Assembly (NCBI GenBank): GCA_019828565.1
Contig: JAHDYR010000015.1
Coordinates: forward strand, 558,001 to 622,000
Origin: Carpediemonas membranifera
Lineage: Eukaryota > Fornicata
Direction of reading: 5' to 3'
Length of the DNA stretch: 64,000 bases
The notes beneath the pieces were generated by a model. The model was given only the letters and a program-made list of their open reading frames with translations, was not told the origin of the DNA and ran no database searches. Made by a program: the position numbers and the translations under genes. Positions 9,658 through 19,095 of this stretch are shown here, piece after piece. Every line of letters begins with the position of its first letter. The first letter of the stretch is position 1.

Positions 9658-10510
9658 CCTCATGTGGTGGGAGAAACGCCTCAAGACGCTCCCGGAGCGC
9701 CACTTGGTCCAGCCAGCACCCACAATTCGAATCGAGACCGACGCATCATCACTGGCCGCAGGAGCCACGTGCTTCACCGCAGCAGCGGACCCCAAATCCT
9801 GGCAGGCGCCCTTCTCCCCGACGGAGAAAGCCCTGCACATCACGTCGAAGGAGGCCCTCGCCGCGATTCGGGCGGTACGCCTCTTCGCCGGCGACTGTCA
9901 AGAGCCCACGACGGTCCTTCTCATGTCCGACAACATGGCAGCAGTCAAGTGGGTGGTCAAATCATCCACGAAGGCGGCACCCAAGGTACGGGAGGAGGCA
10001 AGGCGCCTAGCGGACTTCTGCGCAGCCAGAGGCCACTGCATCGTCGCCAGACACATCCCCGGCGCAATGAACTGGACGGCGGACAGGCTATCGCGGCCTC
10101 AAGACGCCCCGTACAGACTGCCCTTCGAACTGCCCACGGAACTGCTCATGAAGGCGGCCGAGAAGTGGGGGGCACTCGACAGGGACCTGTCCTCGGCAGG
10201 GGCCGAACTCTTCATGCTCCAAGACTGGAGTGGCAGGGNCCTCCTCGCGCCCCCGTCGAAGCTGCTTCCAAGAGTGGCCCAGAGACTCCAGCAGCTGCAC
10301 AAGCCATGCTCCGACGCGCCAGCTCTACAGACCAACGGCGTGATGATCGTATACCCGTCGATCAGGAACAACTACAGGCAAACAATCAGGGACGTCGCCA
10401 CGGCACACTTCGCCATGTCATTCCCGAAGGACACAGCGCCGAGGGAGTGGCAGGCCCTGGCAGGGCCCCGCTCGCAGGTGCGCACAGAGGTCGCCTGGAT
10501 CGCGACCTGA
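9658..10510 (+). pseudogene. DIRS-2 RNase H and RT-ORF C terminus (3' part of the split gene)
   Basis: Continues the RT frame broken at 5970. RNase H motifs are IETDASSLAAGA, ITSKEALAAIRAV, LMSDNMAAVKWV and the WTADRLSRP end. The C-terminal helical domain follows, matching those of DIRS-1 and DIRS-3. The base at 10239 is an n, giving one unknown residue. The stop is at 10508-10510; the recombinase frame is -1 relative to this one, as in DIRS-1. Confidence 0.85.
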
Positions 10511-10629
10511 GAGCGGCAGGTATACTACTGCCATCACTCACAGACCCCATCGTTGAGGAGACCCCCAGAAGAGAGAGAGGCGAGACAGACCCCACGGTGC
10601 GGCACAGAGTCCAAAGCAGCCTCGCATGC

Positions 10630-11574
10630 ATGCGCTATGTCGAGCGGACTCGAGAGGATATAGCTGCTGAGACAACCGCCTTCCTGCGATACAGAGACGG
10701 CCCGAGAGAGTGCAACCCACAACTACCACCAGAGCTCCAGTCAGTCTGGGCGCTAGCAAGTCCACATGGCGACCTGCTGTGGAACTATACCATCACTGAG
10801 GCACAGTTCGCGGCGGGGCAGCGACTCAAAACGAAGTTCAAGTACATCAACCTTGGGCTAGCCGCCATAGGGCAGCCTCGAGAGCCGCGAAGCCTCGACC
10901 AGGACGTGATGAAGGCGGTAGCTCAGGCCGCAGATACCACAAGAGGAGCGCTGCAACGGAAGACCGGCAAGGCGATGCCCCTGCGGTGGGCCGTCATAGA
11001 GGCAGGCGTGAAGTCATACGGGGAGTGTGCGAGGTCCCCACACCTCTCACAAGCGATCGCGCTGGCGCTGCTTACCTTCACCACCGTCTCAAGGCTCGGC
11101 GAGACACTCAACCTGAACCGAGAGGACGTCATGCGATGCGGTGACAGCCTGGTCGTGCGGTTTGCACGCACTAAGACGAGGAGAAATATAGTCAAGGCGG
11201 TCCCACGCACAGACGACGCTACATGCCCGACGAAGTGGCTGCTACGCCACCTGAGAAACGTCCCCTCAGGGCCGTTATGGAGAAGAACAGTGGCAGACGG
11301 GCTGACAATGGAGAACTCCACAGAGCAACTTAGAGACGAACGAGCGGTCAGATGGGAGGTCCTCGAGGACATGGCAGAGCTTCTGCACACTTCGATCACG
11401 GGGCACTCGTTCAGGAGAGGGGCAGCAGTCGAACTTATTCTCAACGGCACACCGCTCACGGTAGCCCAAGCTCTCGGGACATGGCGAGACCCAAACTCCG
11501 TACTCGGGTACGTAGAGGAGGCGGTTAGGCTAGCTCCAGATCTAGTAGCAGCGACAATCCCACGGACACGGTGA
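10630..11574 (+). CDS. DIRS-2 tyrosine recombinase
   Basis: The frame is open well upstream of 10630; I use the first ATG after the RNase H stop (MRYVERTRED). A core-binding region is followed by the catalytic domain with Arg in FTTVSRLGETLNL, a TKTRRNIVK strand, the H-x-x-R box in ITGHSFRRGAA and a candidate nucleophile Tyr in LGYVEEAV. About 314 residues. It would insert cDNA of the element. The start may instead arise by a -1 frameshift from the RNase H frame. Confidence 0.8.
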   Translation: MRYVERTREDIAAETTAFLRYRDGPRECNPQLPPELQSVWALASPHGDLLWNYTITEAQFAAGQRLKTKFKYINLGLAAIGQPREPRSLDQDVMKAVAQAADTTRGALQRKTGKAMPLRWAVIEAGVKSYGECARSPHLSQAIALALLTFTTVSRLGETLNLNREDVMRCGDSLVVRFARTKTRRNIVKAVPRTDDATCPTKWLLRHLRNVPSGPLWRRTVADGLTMENSTEQLRDERAVRWEVLEDMAELLHTSITGHSFRRGAAVELILNGTPLTVAQALGTWRDPNSVLGYVEEAVRLAPDLVAATIPRTR

Positions 11575-11991
11575 TGGGATGGAACATCCTTTCGCTTTGT
11601 AATCTGATCGTGGTAATCGTGCCTAGCACGTAGGTGAGCGGAGCGCCACGCCCACGCTTCGGCTGAGCGGTCGAGGTTAATCTGATCGAATTGATTCCGA
11701 TCAAATCGTCGCAGTTCAGGAAAGAGAGCAAAGAATGGCAAGCATGAACCGCGACGCAGCCGGTGGGCTGCTATCCTCCCGAACGGGAGTGACTCCGGGG
11801 TCCCGGCCAACACGGCCGAGGTAAGCGGGCCCTGGTGAGAGGAGTTTACTACTTACACTAGAACACACAATCGATAATAAACTCTTCTCCCCCCCCTATG
11901 GGATATAGACGTAGCGCTGAAGACGTATGGCCACATTTACTCCACCTGACTCAATCATACCTGAAGGACTGACTTCTGGAGACTCGAACAG
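11575..11991. other. Non-coding stretch between DIRS-2 and DIRS-3
   Basis: No gene seen. Just after the DIRS-2 stop there is a short hairpin, GGATG-gaa-CATCC, and a GTGCCTAGCAC inverted repeat near 11630. The stretch should contain the 3' end of DIRS-2 and the 5' leader of DIRS-3, but I cannot place the boundary. Confidence 0.5.
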
Positions 11992-12492
11992 ATGGCTGAA
12001 GAAACAACACAGGGCGAAGCACCTGTGACCGAAGGTAATATCGAACAGCCTGAAGCTACTCTTCAGCAGATCATCCAACAGCAGCAGCAGCAGCTTGCTC
12101 TGCTTACTTCTCAGAACGAACGAATGCAAACATCCATTTCGGCGCTCCTCGCGATCCAGCAGCGGAAAAAGTGGGCTACCTTGAAGTCTATTGGTATGAG
12201 AGAGGAGGCTGAGAACCTCGAGGAGATGTTCGAGGACTTTCTCTTCTCCAAATGCACGCCCAACAAGATCGCCATTAAGATGGTCTGTCGCTACTACTTC
12301 CTCTACGCCAAGGACACATACGAGGACCCCGCTTTCGCCCTCGTCCTCAAGGCGAAGTTCGACGACCTTCTGGCTCGAGACGAGCTCCAGACCGAGCAGC
12401 AGGTGAAGGACACATACATCACGATCCTCTCTAAGCAACGCACCCCTGATGTGATCAAGTCAATAATAGTCAAGTCAACGGAGGTTGATTAG
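11992..12492 (+). CDS. DIRS-3 gag-like protein
   Basis: 166 residues from ATG 11992. The N terminus is acidic with a glutamine run (QQQQQQ near residue 31) and a coiled-coil-like stretch. The block MREEAENLEEMFEDF and the helices after it match the DIRS-1 gag-like protein. No zinc knuckle. It lies about 130 bp before the RT frame; that gap contains a C10 tract near 12525. Likely the structural protein of the element. Confidence 0.55.
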   Translation: MAEETTQGEAPVTEGNIEQPEATLQQIIQQQQQQLALLTSQNERMQTSISALLAIQQRKKWATLKSIGMREEAENLEEMFEDFLFSKCTPNKIAIKMVCRYYFLYAKDTYEDPAFALVLKAKFDDLLARDELQTEQQVKDTYITILSKQRTPDVIKSIIVKSTEVD

Positions 12493-12624
12493 TTCATTTA
12501 AATAGTTCTCTTCTAGGGACAACACCCCCCCCCCAGTTAAGCGCAAGGCTAAGGATTTTTTTCGGGACCCCCATCCAAACAACCGCCGAGCCAAGTAACT
12601 TTCCCATCCGCGAACCGTCGCTGG

Positions 12625-12984
12625 GTGCGGTGGGAACACCTTGGTGCGTCTCCTCAGGTAGTGGCATGGCTAAGGGACGGGGTTCCCATAGACCTGACTG
12701 GTCCCCCATCTCCCCCGCCGTCGAAACCCTCCTCCTGTCCGCGAATCCAAGCCATCCTCGACGACCTGGTCCTCTCGGGGGCTCTCTCCCCAGTTTCCCC
12801 AGCCTCCCTTCGGCTGGTCTCGCCGATTTTCTCCGTGCCAAAGGGCCTCCAGGACATCAGGGTCATTCACGACTTGAGAGAACTCAACAAAGTCACACGG
12901 GAGACTCAAACGTTCCGCCTGAGGGGAATCCGACGAGCCATATCTCTGCTCGGCCGGGACTACCACATGATGAAACTAGACCTC
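12625..12984 (+). pseudogene. DIRS-3 reverse transcriptase, 5' part
   Basis: The frame starts near a GTG at 12625 (RWEHLGASPQVVAWLRDGVP), matching the DIRS-1 region RHLGAPSEVVTWLREGVP. It then has SPIFSVPKG, IRVIHDLRELN and the start of the first catalytic motif, MMKLDL. At 12984 it is cut by gypsy B. The next codon, Lys of KAGYHQIGV, is at 17672. The domain is conserved up to the break, so the insertion happened in a recognisable RT gene. Confidence 0.8.
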
Positions 12985-13041
12985 TGAGAGCCAGTGCAGT
13001 TTATGTAAACAGATCTACCTGCGCAAGCCAACAATGGCACA
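12985..13041 (+). repeat. Gypsy B left LTR (57 bp)
   Basis: Starts TGAGAGCC and ends ATGGCACA, so it carries the gag start codon (13034) in its last 8 bases. If those 8 bases are excluded, the repeat is 49 bp with the classic TG...CA ends. It holds GTGCAGTTTATG at 12994-13005, 28 nt before the ATG. Confidence 0.85.
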
Positions 13042-16000
13042 ATATCGATATTCTGCTTCTACAGAATCACACAGTGGTCTATCCGTGATAGACGTCTCTT
13101 CCCTCACAACGGGGTACGAGATCTGGTTACGGGAAGTCGGTAACGTCAAAAGACCCCGTTCTTTCCCCCACGCATTCACGGCAAAGACCCTCGAGCTTCT
13201 ACAAGCCACATGGCGGCCCACCTCCACGTTCCCGACCTTCGAGTCGTTCTGGGACTCCCTTATCCCTGACGTGGTCTCGCAGGCACAACACGCCAAGCAA
13301 GAACCTGACAGACACGCCACGTCGTGCCGCGCAAGATACCGCGCGATCATCGACGCTCTGCAGGACGATCTCTTCTTGCTCTGTGCTGCAGCCGCCAACA
13401 CCTATAAGGACAGCCCGCTTCTCGACCCGGCGATGCGCCGGATGCAGGCTGTTTACGACCGCGCCGAGGCCGAGCTGAACGATAAGCTCGCCAGCCTCTG
13501 CACGGCCAGCCACGACCGCCACGAGGCGGACCCGGATGCGACCCTCACCTTCGCGACGCTAACGAACCCCCTGGACGACAAACCGGCCCGATCGGCCGCG
13601 GATGTCGCGAGAATCGTCAACTCTCTCCCGTCAGCGGCAACGGCCGCCCCCTCCGCCCCCGTGTCCGTGCGTGACCAGCTTCGCGCCGAGGCCAGGACCA
13701 TCCTGCCTCACCTGTACCTTACCCTGATGCCAACACTCGACCGCGGTGCACGCCTCAAGGCCATCACAAGCAAGGGCACCCAACTGTACGGCCAGAACGC
13801 GGCCCACCGCCTTAACACTCTGCGCCTGCAGAAGGCGTGCGACGGGTACAACCCCGTCGTCGAGGCCGATGGCTACCATAAGATCCCCGACAGCGCCCTC
13901 CGCGCTGCGGTCCGGTCTGTCGCCCTCAAGGGATACGACGACGACGCGATCCCGCTATACGAGGCGCTGATCGAGCGGGATTCGGACGGCAACTGGCGTC
14001 CCGCCCGCGACTGCATAGACGCCCTCTCGACCCTCGAGACCGACCATCTCGGCCAGATCGTCGTCCCCTGGCAGGCCTATGCCGTGTCGACCAAGACGAA
14101 GCCGATCCCGGCCGACAACAAGGCACCGCATGATAACAGTCAGTGCTCGAACAAGGACACCTCTGCTCGCGAGGGCCAGCCGCTGAAGCCGAAGGCCCAC
14201 AAGGTCGAAGGCCAGGACCCGTTCAAGCAGTTTAAGGACAAGGAGCATTTCTACATCCCGAAGTCTTTCAATCGCTGGTGTGACAGGCATGGCTGGAACT
14301 CAAAGCATACAACCAAGGACTGCGGAGCGAACCAACGCGATGGCGCCGTCGGCGAGGTCCAAACGACCTCCATTCCCATACAGACAACCGTAACGGTCGC
14401 CGGAACCGTCCAACTTCCAGCCAAGCTCGACACTGGCGCAGATGTCTGCGTCATATCCGAGCACCTCGCCCCAAAGATACCAGGAAACATCCAATGGCGC
14501 GAGTCGGACCTCCGCCTGTTCGCCGCGGACGACCGCGTTATCTCCGCGGGCAAGATCGCCACCATGTCCATCACACTCCCTGGCATGGATGGCAAAACCG
14601 TCACGCTCGACTGGGACGTCCACATGATCACAGGCACCAGCGACAGGATGCTGATCGGCAAGGACCTCCTCAGGCACATCGGCTACGTCCTCAACGACCG
14701 CCTACTGATACTCCCGTCCGAGAAGCCGGATGATAAGGACGATCTAGAAGAGCACAACATGATCGACGCCGACGTCTTCGAAGCGGCGTCAACCTCGGAC
14801 TCGAAGCATTCGCTCGCCGTCACGATCCCGGACGACCACGGCACCGAGTTCGCCAACAAGGTCCGAAGCATCGTCGAGGAGTTCGATGAGGTGTTCGACC
14901 CGGCTCTCCCGCCCGAAGGCAGCAAACTACAGCCTCACAAGATCGAACTCACACGCGATTTTCACCTCAAGTGCCGTCCTCGACAGCTTGTCGGAGAGGC
15001 TGGCTCAGCCGCCCTCTCCGAGATCGAGAAGATGAAGAAGCTCGGCATCATACGAGACAGCCAGTCCGAGCACGCCAGCCGCCACACGATGGCAACCAAG
15101 AAGAACGGCGAACCCCGCTTCTGCGTCGCATTCAACGATCTTAACGACGCCACGAAGGACGACGCCTTTCCCCTCCCCCGATCTGAGGGACCTGCCCCAC
15201 GAAGCCGGCGGATGCTCTTACTTTGCATCACTCGATCTCCGGTCCGGATACTGGCAGCAGCTGATGGAGCCGGCCAGCATCCCCCTTACCTCGTTCGTAG
15301 TCCCCGGGCACCAATTCGAGTTCCTCAGGGTCCCGTTTGGACTTAAGAACGCCCCCTCCAAGTTTCAACGAGCGATGGAGGCCGTGCTAGATGGCATCCC
15401 CGGCCACCGGGTCTACGTGGATGACATATTCCTCTACGCACGGACCGAAGAAGGATTCCTCAACACCCTGAGACTCACCCTCCAGAGAGCCAAGGACAAC
15501 CGCCTGCGCCTCCGTGCGGACAAATGTACCATCGGCGCCGCCGAAGTGGAGGTCTGCGGATTCATCATCAACAGCTCCGGCCGCTCGGTGAGCCCAGGCC
15601 GCGTCGCCGCGCTGAAGGAGCTGCCCGCCCCCACCACCGTCACAGAGCTCAGACGCACGATGGGCAAGTTTAACCACCTCGCAAACTACCTCCCGCAACT
15701 CAGCTCAGCCACAGCCCCCCTCAACGCCCTCCTCAAGGGGTCACCCAAGAAGCTAGACAAGCTCCCTTGGACTGAGGAACACGACAAGGCATTCGCGGCT
15801 CTGAAGGAGCTGTGCACCGACAACAAGGCATTGGCACTACCCAACCTGACCTGCAAGTGGACACTTGAGACAGACGCGTCCACAATCGCAGCCGGCGGAG
15901 TGCTGTGGCAACACGAGGGCGACACGAAGAAACCCCTCGGGTACTTCTCAAAGACGTTCACAGAGACCCAACGCCGCTGGGCGACGGTCGAGCAAGAGCT

Positions 16001-17582
16001 CTACGCAGTCATATACTGCATCACCCGGCCAGAGTTTAGCCAGATTCTCAAGCTGAAGCCATTCACCGTACTCACAGATCACAAGAACATCGTGTGGATG
16101 ATTCGCAAGGCTGAGGAAGGGACGCGCAAGCTCACGCGATGGAGACTCATCCTATCCGAGTACCCCTTCGACATCATGCATATCGCAGGGACAAATAACG
16201 TCGTCGCGGACGCCCTCTCCCGCCCCAGCGGCGCGGCGATCAGCGAAATCGCCAGCAGCACCCACCGCTTCGACATTCAGCAGGCCCACGCTGGAGCCAA
16301 CGGCCATGCTTCGATCAAACAAACGATCGCCCATCTCAAGGAAGCCGGCAAGACCTGGTCTTCCATGAACTCAGACGTCGCGGAGCACGTCGCGACTTGC
16401 CCAGTCTGCCAGAAGCTCAAATCCCACCCCATCGCCAAGGCCCAGTGGCATACGACCCAGAAGACCCGCCCATTCGAGGCGGTGCAGATAGACACGCTCG
16501 GCCCGCTTCCAAAGACGAATGGCCTCGCTCACGTGATCGTGTTCATCGACGTCTTCAGCAAGTTCACTGTGCTCAAGCCGGTTGCGTCAACCTCGGCAGA
16601 AGAAGCCGCCGACGCGATGCTCCAGGTGTGGTCGCTCTTCGGCGCACCCAGCCTGATCCAGACAGACCAGGGAAGTCAGTTCAAGAACTCAACCATCGCC
16701 GCTCTCAACAAGAAGATCAGCCTGAACCACAGGTTCTCCACGGCGTACCACCCACAGAGTAACGGCGTTGTCGAGAGAGTCAATGGGACCATCATGCGCA
16801 GACTGCGCGCCCTGCTACTAGACTCAGAAACGACCGACTGGCCCGCACTTATCCCAATCGTGCAACACATTATCAACACTTCGACACACTCGACTACCGG
16901 CTTCACGCCGTTCGAGCTGCTTTTCGGACACACGTCCGCGCTCACGGCCCTCCCGGAGTCACGCATCATCAGCGCCGCCAAGGCGACGCAAGACACACCT
17001 ACCATCCAGGCCATTAACGCATTCCACACCGACATACAGGCCATGCACGACGCAGCCCGCGCGAAGATCGCCGCATACGAGCGTCACAAGGCCGCACAAA
17101 CCCAACCGGCGGACAACTTCGACTGGAAACTCGAACGCCTAGTGCTCCTGAGATATCCTCACAAGGCCCCATCCAAGATTCTGCCTCCAGTCCGCGGCCC
17201 GCTACAACTCCTCAGGGAAGGGAAGAGCCCCAACACATTCGTCCTCCGTGACCTCGTCACCAAGTCCGAGCTGCTCGTCCACCAGGACCGCCTCATTCGC
17301 TTCGACCCAGGCACAGCAGACCTCAAGACACTCGAGCGCATCGCCGCATACGAACAAGACGAACAACAAGTCTCCGCCATCGTCGGCCACCGCGAGCGCA
17401 ACCGACGCCTCGAGCTCCTCGTCCACTGGGAAGGCCTAGAAGACTCCGAGGACTCGTACATTCCGTATAACGCATATTACGACCGCCTCGCCGCCCTGGA
17501 TGACTACCTACGCCTCAACCCAGGTCTCACGCCCCTCTTCGCACGTTACAAGCGGAAGTTCCGGGGCAATGGCCGCCGTTAG
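13034..17582 (+). CDS. Gypsy B Gag-Pol polyprotein (one frameshift)
   Basis: Starts at ATG 13034. About 460 residues of gag end in a Cys/His box (WCDRHGWNSKHTTKDC). Aspartic protease follows with LDTGADVCVIS. The RT frame changes at a C5 run (15175-15179); with one C fewer, FPLP joins directly to DLRDLPHEAGG. RT continues with SLDLRSGYWQQL, VPFGLKNAPSKFQ and YVDDIFLYA. Then come RNase H (ETDASTIAAGGVL, TVEQELYAV, LTDHKNIVWM), integrase with CPVCQKLK and D,D,E (IDTLGP, TDQGSQFKN, NGVVERVN), and a chromodomain-like C terminus (LLVHWEGLEDSEDSYIPY). About 1,515 residues if rejoined. The break is either a real mutation or a homopolymer error. Confidence 0.9.
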
Positions 17583-17610
17583 CTGGCTAGCTTCGCCTTG
17601 AGGAGGGAAG

Positions 17611-17667
17611 TGAGAGCCAGTGCAGTTTATGTAAACAGATCTACCTGCGCAAGCCAACAATGGCACA
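17611..17667 (+). repeat. Gypsy B right LTR (57 bp)
   Basis: Identical in my reading to 12985-13041, preceded by GGAGGGAAG and followed by the CCTC duplication. It ends ATGGCACA, the bases that encode the gag start in the left copy. Confidence 0.85.
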
Positions 17668-17671
17668 CCTC

Positions 17672-19095
17672 AAAGCTGGTTACCACCAGATAGGAGTGAG
17701 GGAGGAGGACTCCTCACTCCTAGGCCTTCAGACGGCCAGGGGGTACTACAAATACAATGTGCTGGGCTTCGGCTGGCAGGCCTCTCCATTCATCTTCCAG
17801 TCCATAATGATAGAGGCCGCGAAGATAGTTCGGAAGCTGACTGGGATATCCGTAGTCGTCTACCTCGACGACTGGCTGTTCTTACACCCGTCGAGAGAGC
17901 ACATGACTCAAGCCGTGCCAGCCATCCTCAGGATTATGAAGGACTTGGGCCTCGTCATCAACGCCGAGAAGTCTATCCTGACGCCAGTGCAACGCCTCGA
18001 GTTCTTGGGTGTCATTCTAGACACAACCCTGCAGCAGGTATCGATCTCCCAGGAGAGAGCGACCAAGTACAAGACAGCTGTAGAGGCACTACTGGAGGCC
18101 TCATGCGTGTCGGGCAAACAGTATGTCAGTGTAGTTGGGAAGCTACAGTTTGCGGCCTCCGTCTCGCAGCACGCCATGCTCTCCCTACGACCACTCCAGA
18201 AGGACATGCAAGACCCACTCGTACCCTCCTATGTCCTGCCGAAGGAGAAGATCGACGCGCTGAGACATTGGGTCTCCCTCCTTTCCCAGAAGCTACCACC
18301 TCGATCCTGGGAAGACCTAAGAGCACTATGGGGCATTGGAGAGGTGATAAGTGTGTCGGCGACCTCAGATGCCTCGGAGAAGGGATGGGGCGCAGTAGTC
18401 CTCCACAAGGGAGACCCCCCCGCGAAGAGTCAGGGCCGCTTCCCGCCCCACCTGATGGCGGAGTCCATCATGGTGAAGGAGCTGTATGCTCTCGAGCAGG
18501 CAGTGCAGGCGACTCCGGGCCGCAACCAGCAGGTCTCCCTCTTCACGGACAACACCGCCGTCATGGCCTGGGTCAACCGGCAGGGGTCGACCAAGGCGCC
18601 CCAGTCGGCCTTCCCCATTCTGAAGCGCCTCTTCGACTGTTGTCTCTCACGAGGCTTGTCGGTCCGGGCCTTCCATGTGGCTGGCCACCTCAACGTGACC
18701 GCAGACCGGCTCAGCAGATTTGCCAAGCTGGAGTGGGCGACCCCCTGATCGGTCTTGGAGAGGATGCAGGACAGGTGGGGACCAGCTCAGATCGATGCAG
18801 CCGCCGCGCCGGACAAGACGCTTCAGCTCCCAGGATACGCAGAGACATTTTGGACTCGCGAGGACAACGGCCTCAACAGGAGCTGGACCGGGGCGAGGAT
18901 CTTCCCCCGTGGGCCCTGATTGCCCACGTCCTCTCCAAGCTCCGGAAGATCGCCGCCCCGAGCCGTCGCCATCCGAGACAGCTCCGCTCGTGCGTCTTCC
19001 TCATCGTGCCGAACATCACAGCTGCAGAGGTGATGGAGCTGAAGAGGCTCACCCAGTGGAAGATGTACTTCCGCGTCCCAGTAGAACAGTTTTTA
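17672..19095 (+). pseudogene. DIRS-3 reverse transcriptase / RNase H, 3' part
   Basis: Resumes the RT frame with KAGYHQIGV, then LGFGWQASPFIFQS, YLDDWLFLH and the LEFLGVILD block. RNase H follows: SATSDASEKGWGAVV, KELYALEQAV, FTDNTAVMAWV and VTADRLSRF. A TGA at 18746-18748 stops the frame, which then continues in phase (ERMQDRWGPAQ) to a second stop near 18915. The C-terminal domain (PPWALIAHVLSKLRK to KMYFRVPVEQFL) is in another frame. The sequence stops matching DIRS near 19095. Clearly non-functional. Confidence 0.85.

Larger units (their letters stand above)
4207..11574 (+). mobile_element. DIRS-like retrotransposon (DIRS-2), split by gypsy A
   Basis: Gag and RT lie at 4257-5970; RNase H and tyrosine recombinase continue at 9658-11574. 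The two halves join in frame once 5971-9657 and one copy of the duplicated CCTCA are removed. Unlike DIRS-1, its gag has a CCHC zinc knuckle. It looks otherwise intact apart from one ambiguous base (n) at 10239. The left boundary is set at the leader hairpin and the right one at the recombinase stop; both are approximate. Confidence 0.85.
12985..17667 (+). mobile_element. Ty3/gypsy retrotransposon B, nearly intact
   Basis: It is bounded by 57-bp direct repeats starting TGAGAGCC (12985-13041 and 17611-17667) and by target duplication CCTC at 12981-12984 and 17668-17671. A polypurine tract, AGGAGGGAAG, precedes the right repeat. The gag ATG at 13034 lies inside the left repeat. Removal of the insert and one CCTC rejoins the DIRS-3 RT frame. 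One +1 change in a C run is the only break in the polyprotein. Confidence 0.9.
11880..19095 (+). mobile_element. DIRS-like retrotransposon (DIRS-3), split by gypsy B and truncated
   Basis: Gag-like protein at 11992, RT from 12625, interruption by B at 12985-17667, then RT/RNase H at 17672-18748 and a broken C-terminal domain to about 19095. There the sequence changes abruptly to gypsy C, so the recombinase is missing. An in-frame TGA (18746-18748) and a frameshift near 18900 show decay. The left boundary is approximate. Confidence 0.75.
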
